Below, in pieces: positions 17,473 to 25,737 of a stretch of DNA of 64,000 nt. The stretch is from an uncultured Prevotellaceae bacterium (GTDB taxonomy: Bacteria > Bacteroidota > Bacteroidia > Bacteroidales > Bacteroidaceae). The notes beneath the pieces are model-generated. The model saw only the letters and a list, made by a program, of their open reading frames with translations. It was not told where the DNA came from and ran no database searches. Position numbers and translations under genes: made by a program. The DNA is taken from positions 62,001 to 126,000 of the forward strand of contig CACYPF010000001.1 in assembly GCA_902776195.1 (NCBI GenBank). The letters run 5' to 3'. Within the stretch, counting starts at the first letter, position 1. Each line of letters starts with the position of its first letter.

Positions 17473-20400
17473 TTTACCACCTTTACACCATCAATGATAT
17501 AAACGCCCTTCGGCAACTTCTCCAACTGAGCGTCCGACTTAGCGACCTTCTGACCCTTGACGTTATAAACACCCTTGGCGGTCTTTGAGTCACTGCTGAT
17601 ACTATTGATACCTGTTGCCTCACCAGCGACGGCGACGACCTCATTACCAACAACATCACCCAAGCGGATGGCGGAGATTCCCGCATCACCAATATTCAAG
17701 ATAGCGTGCTTACCTGGTGCAAGCGTCTTACCATTCATATTATAGGCAAGGAAGATATACTCATTGTCTGACAGCCATGCAGAGGTGCGCTCGAAACCAG
17801 CCAGTGCCTCAGCAGCCTGGATATCGGATTCCTTGTTGACGGTAAGTTGTATCTGCACACCAGCCAATGCTACAGGAGTATTCACGTAGACTATGCCATC
17901 CTCGATGGTATAAACAGCCTTCTCTGCAGCCATGGCGGTATTCTGTGCCTTCGGGTTCATGACACTCTGGATGATACCGATCACGTCGAGAATATCTATT
18001 GCCTTGTCTGCATTCATATCGGCAGCCTCGAAGATGAAAGGACGTGGCTCTTTTCCTGCCGCATAGTTAACGGTGGTAATCACGTCATTCACATCCACAT
18101 CACCAGAACCATTGGCATCACCGCGGGTAGAAGTCTTTGGAACAACATATACCACATTACTTACATCGTATTCCTTCAAGTCAGTGCTTAATACCTTATA
18201 ATAATAATAGTAGCCGACATTGGGAGTCACTTCATAGTCAACAAAGGAAGTAGTGGTAACATCCATGATGTCCTGATTGATGCGGACTGTGTCACGAACT
18301 ATACCCGGTTCCATTCTGTAAACCGGATATGTTTCTGTTCCTTCTGCATTCCATTCATAATACTCAATAATCTTATTTCCAAACTCATCAAGCACAGGAA
18401 CCATACCCTCATACTCATGATAACGATAAATATTGAAACCCATCGCATCATCGAAGTTATTCTCGTCGTTGTTCCAAGTAAGGGTTACCTTACCCATACC
18501 GGGCTCTGCGGCAAAGCCTGTTGCCATCGAACCCGCAGCCTGGATATTGATATGGAATCGAGTACGCTCGTAAGGACACTCAAAGAACTCATTATCCTGG
18601 GCACCATAGACATAGATGCGGTTCTTACCATCACTATTGGTCTTACCAGTAATCGTGGTATATACGGTATAAACCGTTCCATCCGCATTCCATGAGCCTT
18701 CATCCTCAATGGTATTCTGTGTATATGGATCACGCACGCCATAGCTTACCTGAGGTGCCACATTCTTGTTCATCGGACGGTTGAAGAAGATCTGGAACTT
18801 ATGCTTACCAACACCAAGTGGTGGCATCTCGTCATACTCGTCTTGTGCGTCATAACCATTCACCACAACTTTCCATACAACACCATGTGCCTCCTTGACA
18901 GGTCTTGTAGCCATATTGCTCAAGTCAATCTTACCGAAGGTGTTGGGAGCATTGCCAAGTTCAAAGATAGACGGACGGATGAGATCCTCACGGGAAGAGC
19001 CGAGGTAAGAAGGTGTAGTAGACCTGTCAATCATTGGCTCTTTCGTGTTGATTGCCAAACTGTAATACTGCCCTTTATACTTTCCTTCTATGTCGCACTT
19101 CATACCGTTATTAAACCAGTTGTTTTGATTCAACCAGCTATAGCGGGGCAAATTCTGAGCACCGTATCCACCCAAGGTGTTATTGACGATATTGGTATGC
19201 TTTAAATTACGGAGAGAACTTTCATCAAAGTTTACAGCATATACCTTACTTAGATAAGCCTCTGCATTAATATTGGTTATCACATTCCTGATACCAACAA
19301 GATTATTGAAAACATAATAATTGTATGATGCATCATCAGGCGAGATGTAGCAGTCTTTCATATATGGATATATATTTTCCCAATCCTCAGCCCTGAAGCC
19401 TTCTACACGGCAATAGGAAATGGTGTCACGTGGATTGTCATAGGTAGACCAGTTCACGAAGTTTCCCCATATACTACAACTACTCCACGAATTTGTTGTA
19501 TAATTCATATCATCAGTCCATTCTGCTCTATACTCTGATGACTGGAGAAGCCCATTATAATAATCCAACATATCCTTCTTCATCGCCAATACGGCAGGGG
19601 TCAGGAAATTAGGATCAGTGGTCTTATCCATCCGGGCGGTCATATCCAATGGAGACCAACTATCTGTCAGAAGATCTTTAATGTAGTCTCTTAGGTCGAA
19701 TTGCTTGTTCGGGTCATCAACCTTATCTCTGTTAAACCATATATTATAATTGAGGTTATAATCTATACGCTTAGGAGTCAGATCTGTCTTTGCCAAAGTA
19801 AACAAAGTACTATCAGCATTCGTATATAGATAACTTCCATGATCACGTTGTCCATCTGAAAGATGGGATTTCACGCCCGTCCATCCACCTTCTCCTATAT
19901 GTCTTGTAAAGACGATCGGTTTCTCAGGAGTACCGTTGGCAACAAGTTTACCGCTGGAAGAAAGACCCATTCCTTCAGCAAACTCTATACGGGTACCTGG
20001 CTCAATCGTCAGCGTAGCACCCTTCAGCACGGCAAGGTTCTCATTCACATACCATACGTGGTCAGCAGTCAGTGTCATATCCTTATCAACCATACCACTG
20101 ATCTTCTTGAGGTTGGCAACCACCATCGTGAACTTTCCTTCCTGACGCTCTGAGCCATCACAACTGAAGATTACCTTCATCTTGATTTTGCGACCATCAG
20201 CAACAGTAGAAGGAACCTTTAACTTCAACGGGTTCAGGGAGACACCACGTCCATAGGAGTCGAGGTTCATACCGAAATCCACCTTGTTATTCGCATCGTT
20301 CAGAATCTCCACCATGTCGGGATCCTCAAAGTCGCCCATCTCCAAGTGCATCTTGATATTACGGGCAGGACCGAAGGTGGTACGGATAACGGGATAGACA

Positions 20401-21995
20401 GCAATGGTCTCACCTGCGTCCACCTCACCATCGGCAGAGTACTCGTCCTCGTCATTACCAGAGGCAGACTCCTCACCGTCACGGTCATTATACAGCACAC
20501 GTAACATATCCACCTCTGCAGGGCGTTCTTTGATGTTATAAGCTCCGGCAATGTCTGAACTATGCAGCAAATCGCCCCATAGCATCTCCTGTGTATCATA
20601 CTGCTTCACCATACGCAAGGCTGAAATAGCACCTGCCACCAATGGAGTTGCCATTGAGGTACCATTCAAGCGCTTGTAATCACCGCCAGGAATCGTACTC
20701 AGAATACTGACACCAGGCGCTGCCAACTCGTAGTTGAATCCTTCCTCGTCACGATAGGTAGTAATCTCAGAGTACAACGGACCATCACAGTCGAAGTTAC
20801 TGAACATGGCGAGGTTACCTTTATTGTCAGCAGTAGCCTGAACGCCCAGTACAAAGGAATAGGCGGCAGGGAACATGGGATAATAACAAGTACATCCACA
20901 TGGATAATAGATACCCTTTCCATCATTACCTGCCGCAGCAACAATGACTGCTTTCTGATAAGCTTTCTCCAAAGCCAGACGAAGTGAGATAGAGTTAGCG
21001 TAGGTACCCAAGGAGAGGTTCATAACGGTAGCACCATTTGCTGCAGCATAGTCAATACCCTTAATAATGGTGGCAACATCACCCGTTCCATCACTCTGCA
21101 TCACCGTTACCGGCATGATGAGAGCCTGAGGGTTGGCACCAATAATACCTTTATCGTTATTGGCTGCGGCAATGATACCGGCAACATGAGTGCCATGCAT
21201 GTTATTGTCACGCATCTTACCAGAATTGCTGACAAAGTCGTAACCATGAACGTCACCCTTAAAACCATTATTATCATTGTCGAAACCTTCTACACCATTT
21301 GCCTCCATTGCATTGGTCCAGATATTTCCCTGCAGGTCAGGATGGGTAATATCAACACCTGTATCAATAACGGCAACAACGGGTCGCTCGCTATTGACTA
21401 TTGGCTTATTCCACAATGTCGGCACACCATAGGCAGCCAAGCCCCATTGCTGATCGTAGTATGGGTTCTTACCATAGTCATCGGCAAGATGAGCCTCCAT
21501 GGTATACATCTTATAGTTAGGCTCAGCAAACTCCACCTCTTCCAACTCCTTCAGGCTCGTCACCAGTTTCTCGGTCTGTAAGACATCCTTTTCCTCCATC
21601 TCCACTAAGTAGAGCTGGCTGAGGTCACGCTCCTGAACCGTCTGACCACTATATGCCTTTGAACGTCTCAATTCACGACCCGCTTTCTCGTTAGGGAGAA
21701 GTTTTTCCATCTTTTTAGTACCAAATTTCGTCAAGACATCATTGACTGCCTTGGTATCAACAGACTGGAACACACCGCCAGCACGACGTACGTTAACAGC
21801 AGAGGCATCCTTGAATTTCACAAGAACTTGCCCTGGCACAAAATCATTCGGCAATTTATGTACATGCTGCCCTTTTGAATGAGGAGCCAATTGGAAAACC
21901 TCATTCTGGTTATCATTACTAAACTGCGCATAAACTGACTGGGCTGCCATTCCAAGCAACAACACCAATCCGGTAGTTAGTAGATTTCTTTTCAT
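17469..21995 (-). CDS. Giant S8 subtilisin-like protease with FN3, dockerin, cohesin-like module and T9SS tail
   Basis: A 1508-residue exported protease. Signal peptide ~1-24 (ends 'SVYAQ'); I9-like propeptide ~50-165 ('FVPGQVLVKF' to 'VEFAEPNY'); S8 catalytic domain ~185-465 with Asp211 (VIDTGVD), His267 (HGTHVAG), oxyanion Asn357 (AAAGND) and Ser447 (NGTSMATP), so the triad is complete. Large beta-rich regions follow, including a parallel-beta-helix-like stretch near 'LAVLKGATLTIEPGTRIEFA' and an FN3 domain ('GMGKVTLTWNNDENNF'). Near the end are a dockerin-like pair ('GDANGSGDVDVNDV', 'DMNADKAIDILDV'), a cohesin-like module and the tail 'LPKGVYIIDGVKVVK'. It is first in its operon and has a consensus promoter. 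Substrate unknown. Confidence 0.88.
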   Translation of the reverse strand: MKRNLLTTGLVLLLGMAAQSVYAQFSNDNQNEVFQLAPHSKGQHVHKLPNDFVPGQVLVKFKDASAVNVRRAGGVFQSVDTKAVNDVLTKFGTKKMEKLLPNEKAGRELRRSKAYSGQTVQERDLSQLYLVEMEEKDVLQTEKLVTSLKELEEVEFAEPNYKMYTMEAHLADDYGKNPYYDQQWGLAAYGVPTLWNKPIVNSERPVVAVIDTGVDITHPDLQGNIWTNAMEANGVEGFDNDNNGFKGDVHGYDFVSNSGKMRDNNMHGTHVAGIIAAANNDKGIIGANPQALIMPVTVMQSDGTGDVATIIKGIDYAAANGATVMNLSLGTYANSISLRLALEKAYQKAVIVAAAGNDGKGIYYPCGCTCYYPMFPAAYSFVLGVQATADNKGNLAMFSNFDCDGPLYSEITTYRDEEGFNYELAAPGVSILSTIPGGDYKRLNGTSMATPLVAGAISALRMVKQYDTQEMLWGDLLHSSDIAGAYNIKERPAEVDMLRVLYNDRDGEESASGNDEDEYSADGEVDAGETIAVYPVIRTTFGPARNIKMHLEMGDFEDPDMVEILNDANNKVDFGMNLDSYGRGVSLNPLKLKVPSTVADGRKIKMKVIFSCDGSERQEGKFTMVVANLKKISGMVDKDMTLTADHVWYVNENLAVLKGATLTIEPGTRIEFAEGMGLSSSGKLVANGTPEKPIVFTRHIGEGGWTGVKSHLSDGQRDHGSYLYTNADSTLFTLAKTDLTPKRIDYNLNYNIWFNRDKVDDPNKQFDLRDYIKDLLTDSWSPLDMTARMDKTTDPNFLTPAVLAMKKDMLDYYNGLLQSSEYRAEWTDDMNYTTNSWSSCSIWGNFVNWSTYDNPRDTISYCRVEGFRAEDWENIYPYMKDCYISPDDASYNYYVFNNLVGIRNVITNINAEAYLSKVYAVNFDESSLRNLKHTNIVNNTLGGYGAQNLPRYSWLNQNNWFNNGMKCDIEGKYKGQYYSLAINTKEPMIDRSTTPSYLGSSREDLIRPSIFELGNAPNTFGKIDLSNMATRPVKEAHGVVWKVVVNGYDAQDEYDEMPPLGVGKHKFQIFFNRPMNKNVAPQVSYGVRDPYTQNTIEDEGSWNADGTVYTVYTTITGKTNSDGKNRIYVYGAQDNEFFECPYERTRFHINIQAAGSMATGFAAEPGMGKVTLTWNNDENNFDDAMGFNIYRYHEYEGMVPVLDEFGNKIIEYYEWNAEGTETYPVYRMEPGIVRDTVRINQDIMDVTTTSFVDYEVTPNVGYYYYYKVLSTDLKEYDVSNVVYVVPKTSTRGDANGSGDVDVNDVITTVNYAAGKEPRPFIFEAADMNADKAIDILDVIGIIQSVMNPKAQNTAMAAEKAVYTIEDGIVYVNTPVALAGVQIQLTVNKESDIQAAEALAGFERTSAWLSDNEYIFLAYNMNGKTLAPGKHAILNIGDAGISAIRLGDVVGNEVVAVAGEATGINSISSDSKTAKGVYNVKGQKVAKSDAQLEKLPKGVYIIDGVKVVK

Positions 21996-22023
21996 ATTGG
22001 TTCTGTATTAGTTGTTTTGTTTG

Positions 22024-22054
22024 CAAAGATAGGAAAAAGTCCGGAAACTCCAAA
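22024..22054 (-). promoter_or_regulatory. Bacteroidota-type promoter of the subtilase operon
   Basis: Minus-strand TTTG (22051-22054), 19-base spacer, TATCTTTG (22024-22031), about 28 bases before the start codon. It fits the consensus exactly and supports the chosen subtilase start. Confidence 0.88.
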
Positions 22055-22096
22055 AAAATTTCAACTTTTTCTGTTTCAAAGGATGATCGAACTTAT

Positions 22097-22138
22097 ACGC
22101 TGACGTTAACGATGACCTTTACGATAACATTGACGATG
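22097..22138. repeat. Degenerate hexamer run (ACGnTn)x7
   Basis: Seven consecutive six-base units close to ACGnTn (for example ACGCTG, ACGTTA, ACGATG, ACGATA). It is a short low-complexity tract with no assigned role. Confidence 0.65.
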
Positions 22139-22324
22139 AATTAAAGGAACATAGAACTTGCTGATAATGAGGAAATTGCAAGAAAAAGGTGATTTAGTGA
22201 TTGAAGTTTTCACAAATCTATATGTTATCAAAAAATAAATTTAACATTTTTTATTTTATTGCTTTATATATAGAGTTTGCTATAATAGAATCACTTAAAT
22301 CACATTTTCGGTATAACCTGCTGT

Positions 22325-22434
22325 AAATAAAGGCTTTAAAAGGTGTGAAAAGAGGCTCCATTTGAATTAAATAAAGGCTTTATTCGGGTCAAATAAAGCC
22401 TTTAATCGGATGGAAAAACACGTTTTATTATTTT
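22325..22434. repeat. Array of palindromes with exact 22-bp period
   Basis: Five consecutive 22-base units begin at 22325, 22347, 22369, 22391 and 22413. Units 1, 3 and 4 start AAATAAAGgCTTTA or its mirror (AAAGGCTTT, AAAGGCTTT, AAAGCCTTT); units 2 and 5 are more degenerate. Core centres fall at 22333, ~22355, 22377 and 22399. Units 3 and 4 can also form an 11-bp hairpin (22373-22383 with 22393-22403). The spacing equals about two helical turns. Confidence 0.75.
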
Positions 22435-22467
22435 ATTTTAACATTGTCGAAAAGCATAATACATGGA

Positions 22468-23121
22468 CTACAAATGCACGTCGAAGAGTGCCATGACGAC
22501 GGCAGTCAAGAAGGTGAGTCCAAGGATGCAGATGGGGACATAGCATTGACGGATGTCATATCGGGCAGGAATAGTCATGCGTCGATAGAGTTGATAGACA
22601 AGCCATCCCACAAAGCCTCCCCAAAGGAGACCAACGGTGATGTCGCCAGGATAATGGACTCCAAGATACAGACGGGTATAGCAGTTCAGCAACGACCAGC
22701 CTACGAGGAAGAAGGTGAGCATCCGCTGACGCATCAACAGGGAGAAAAAGATGGCGATGCTGAACGTATTGGCGGCATGGGCAGAGAAGAAGCCGTACTT
22801 CCCTCCACGATAGCCGTTGACCACATCCACCAAGGAGCCAATCTCCGGATCATGGGTGGGACGCCAACGTGCCACAAGGGGTTTGACAATCCCATCGTCA
22901 ATAGCTCCTGCCAATAAGTAACAGAGTCCTGCGGCAGCCAGGATCAGCAATACCTCACGGACATTCCTGTTAGTCTTCAACACGACATAGAAGAGTCCAA
23001 GGTAAAGGGGTATCCACGTCTTTGCATTTGTCAATGTCAGAATGAGATAGTCCATGAACAGGGAGTCACTACCATTGACCATCAGCAATAGTTGTTTGTC
23101 ATACTGTATAATTTCTTCCAT
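22468..23121 (-). CDS. PAP2-family membrane phosphatase
   Basis: A 217-residue integral membrane protein with about five hydrophobic segments. The three PAP2 signature motifs are present: 'KPLVARWRP', 'FFSAHAANTF' (with SAHA where PSGH is common) and 'TRLYLGVHYPGD'. Members remove phosphate from lipids such as undecaprenyl diphosphate or phosphatidic acid; the substrate here is undetermined. It lies 35 bases downstream of the last Bat gene in the same direction, so it may be read through from that operon. Confidence 0.88.
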   Translation of the reverse strand: MEEIIQYDKQLLLMVNGSDSLFMDYLILTLTNAKTWIPLYLGLFYVVLKTNRNVREVLLILAAAGLCYLLAGAIDDGIVKPLVARWRPTHDPEIGSLVDVVNGYRGGKYGFFSAHAANTFSIAIFFSLLMRQRMLTFFLVGWSLLNCYTRLYLGVHYPGDITVGLLWGGFVGWLVYQLYRRMTIPARYDIRQCYVPICILGLTFLTAVVMALFDVHL

Positions 23122-23156
23122 ATTCCTCAGGATTAAGATATTTCGGGATTTCGAGT

Positions 23157-25730
23157 CTATATCATTTCCAACTGCTTCGTCTCTATCCAGCCTTGCTTGC
23201 CATCAGCAACACGAATCTCTTTCCAACCCTTCATCGTGCCGTCACTAATTGTCACACGGGTACCCTCATGCAGGATGAAAAGGTCGGTACCATTCTTGGA
23301 CGGAGTACTCTTGACCGGGGCTGCCGTCGTCATGATAATAGCTCCAGTCCGATGGGTCAGTTTCTGTTTCTGCTGATAGGCGAAGAGGTTGCTCAACAGG
23401 AATACCACCAACAGGAACAATGCTCCGAAGAAGCCCACCTTCCGTAACCATATACGATTGGAGAACAGATAGGCAAGGGCGAGAATGATAGCGATGGCAA
23501 GGGCAATTAAGGCTGTTCGTGCCCATGCGTCAACACTCATCAGGTTGACCAGTGAGTGATACCAAGTGACGAAGAACATCTCCGACTCCGGGGTTATCTT
23601 GTCAATGGTCTTTGAGCGAGCCATCTGCAGGTTAAAACGGGTATCAGCGTCACCAGGAGACAGCAAGAGGGCACGCTCGTAGTTCAGGATTGCCTTCGTG
23701 ATATTATCCGTCCTATAATAGGCATTTCCCAAGTTATAATATATGTCAGCACTCACCCCACCCTTCAGTAAAGCCTCATAATCAGCAATCGCCTGCTGGT
23801 AACGCTCATGGACATAAGCACTGTCTGCCTCCGCTTTCGTCACTGCTGAAGCTGAAAGAGGGAGCAAAAACATTAAAACGAGAACTGGGACCACGGAACG
23901 ACGGATATGTTTCTTACCTTTCAAGAAGTCCTCAATTTTCATAATCGCCTGCATGGCAGCATCATATACTTTATTCATATTACCACTCGCATCTCCTGGA
24001 GCATAACGGGCATACTCACACTCATCGAGAGCACCGATAAACTGGTTGACCGTATCGGCATCTACCCCCCGCTCTGTGAGCTGCTGACTGATATTCTCTC
24101 GGGAGAGCTGCGTGACAGGCATATCGAGCTTGTCGCCCACATAGCCCCAAAGTGCACGCAGCACCTCATCATAGAACTCACTCTGCTTACCTGATTTCAA
24201 CAGTTTGTCAGCCTGACGCAGACGACGGACAGCAACCTTGTTGGCACGTTTTCCACGCATCTTCCCGATATTGGCATTCTCTATCGCACGATGACGGAAA
24301 ATAACGAAGAGGGAGATGAAAACGGCAAGGAGGACGGCAAGACTCATCCAATAGAATGGTGAGCCGAAGAAGAACTCATCAACAGCACGCAAGCGGGTAT
24401 CCTCTGTCTTGATATAACGGATATCCTTGTTCAACTGCTTCACTTCCTCACCACTATAGGCGGCGACACTGGAGGAGCCGTCACCTTTTGCCACATCAAG
24501 GGTAAAGGGCTGTGAACGGAGGGTCTTATAAGCGTTCGACTGCGTGTCATAATAGGTAAACTCCACTGGGGGCACCTCGTACTTACCCTGATGACGGGGT
24601 ACGACGAGAATGTCGTATACCATGCTGCCTTCAATACCATTAGTCGTCAGCTTGGTGTTATCCGTAATCTTGGCGTCATATTGGTCGAAGTCTTTAGGCA
24701 GATTAACCACTGGCTGCTTGATAAGTTTCAAGTTACCAGTACCACTCACTGTGACACGGAAAGTGATAGGGTCATTCGCCTTCACCTCTTTCTTATCGAT
24801 GTTTGCCGTCAGGTTAAACGTTCCTACTCCACCGGAGAAATTCGTTGGGCGTGCTGGCAGTGGGTCTACAGTAATAGTCAGACCCGGTGCCTTGATTTCC
24901 TTCTTCACCTCCATATAACCGGAACCTCCGTTGAAGAAAGCCTCAAAGGGGTCGACATTACGGTTCTGCAATACCACCATACCCTCGTAGGTGATACTTG
25001 GTATCTCCAATTTTCCCGTGGTCTGTGGGAACATCACATACTGTTGCCACGTGACAGTACGATACGGACGACCATTGAGTGTCTCCAATTTAAAACTCTT
25101 CTCCTGTGGCAACGGAACCTCACGGGTATAGAAACTCTTCAAGTCCGGCATCTTACCGCTCAACGAGGTGAGGTCTACCAGAGTATAAACCTTATACGTT
25201 AACAGGATAGGCTCCTGTTCATGGACATGACTCTTGTTAGCACTGACCTTGATGAAAAGGTCGCTGCCAGAGATATGACTGCCTGCGGCACGTGCCTGTC
25301 CACCACCTTGCGGATGCTGTGCACCACCCCGACTACCTTGCTGAGCATTTCCTGAAACCTTGATATGCAATTCATTGGAATGCAGCGATTTACCATTAAC
25401 AGTAGCACGAGCTGCAGGAATGGTAAACGAACCATTCTTCGTTGCCGAAAGAATATAAGTATAGGTCACGGATGTCGAACTGGAGGTGTGACCGTTGACC
25501 ATCTGGAAACTCGACTGTGTTGACGTACTCGGTCCCATCAACACCTCAAAAGCATCAGGGATATTACCTGCCCGGAAACCGCTGACATCATCCGTATTGA
25601 CGGTATAGGACAGACGGAACTGCTCACCTACCGCCACTTGGGAGGGAGCCTTTCCTGTTATCTGCTGTGCCATGGCAACCACGGTCAGCATCCATAAATA
25701 TAATAATGTAAGAGTCTTCTTCATTTTCAT
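23157..25730 (-). CDS. BatD-BatE fusion protein
   Basis: 857 residues from the ATG at 25730, eight bases after the upstream stop; longer in-frame extension overlaps that gene and looks like chance. Signal peptide 'WMLTVVAMAQQ'. Residues ~20-590 are BatD: beta-rich oxygen-tolerance domains ('GKAPSQVAVGEQF'), a membrane helix near 490 ('MSLAVLLAVFISLFVIF') and a cytoplasmic helical part. After 'FLKGKKHIRRS' a second signal-peptide-like segment appears (~606-630, 'VLVLMFLLPLSASA'), then BatE: TPR units ('DIYYNLGNAYYRTDNITK'), two membrane helices and a C-terminal SH3-like domain ('GTRVTISDGTMKGWKEIRV'). In other Bacteroidota batD and batE are usually separate. No stop or frameshift separates the halves; an internal GTG could restart translation. 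Confidence 0.85.
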   Translation of the reverse strand: MKMKKTLTLLYLWMLTVVAMAQQITGKAPSQVAVGEQFRLSYTVNTDDVSGFRAGNIPDAFEVLMGPSTSTQSSFQMVNGHTSSSTSVTYTYILSATKNGSFTIPAARATVNGKSLHSNELHIKVSGNAQQGSRGGAQHPQGGGQARAAGSHISGSDLFIKVSANKSHVHEQEPILLTYKVYTLVDLTSLSGKMPDLKSFYTREVPLPQEKSFKLETLNGRPYRTVTWQQYVMFPQTTGKLEIPSITYEGMVVLQNRNVDPFEAFFNGGSGYMEVKKEIKAPGLTITVDPLPARPTNFSGGVGTFNLTANIDKKEVKANDPITFRVTVSGTGNLKLIKQPVVNLPKDFDQYDAKITDNTKLTTNGIEGSMVYDILVVPRHQGKYEVPPVEFTYYDTQSNAYKTLRSQPFTLDVAKGDGSSSVAAYSGEEVKQLNKDIRYIKTEDTRLRAVDEFFFGSPFYWMSLAVLLAVFISLFVIFRHRAIENANIGKMRGKRANKVAVRRLRQADKLLKSGKQSEFYDEVLRALWGYVGDKLDMPVTQLSRENISQQLTERGVDADTVNQFIGALDECEYARYAPGDASGNMNKVYDAAMQAIMKIEDFLKGKKHIRRSVVPVLVLMFLLPLSASAVTKAEADSAYVHERYQQAIADYEALLKGGVSADIYYNLGNAYYRTDNITKAILNYERALLLSPGDADTRFNLQMARSKTIDKITPESEMFFVTWYHSLVNLMSVDAWARTALIALAIAIILALAYLFSNRIWLRKVGFFGALFLLVVFLLSNLFAYQQKQKLTHRTGAIIMTTAAPVKSTPSKNGTDLFILHEGTRVTISDGTMKGWKEIRVADGKQGWIETKQLEMI

Positions 25731-25737
25731 CTCTTTC

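Larger units (their letters stand above)
21996..22467. other. Gene-free interval upstream of the subtilase operon
   Basis: 472 bases without a credible coding region. It holds the subtilase promoter at its left end, a degenerate hexamer run at 22097-22138, and a 22-bp-period palindrome array at 22325-22434, listed separately. Between 22139 and 22324 the DNA is AT-rich and I see nothing in it. Confidence 0.8.

Noticed and set aside
22444-22917. 157-codon frame opposite the PAP2 gene
   Set aside because: The minus-strand PAP2 protein has all three family motifs; the plus-strand frame has none.
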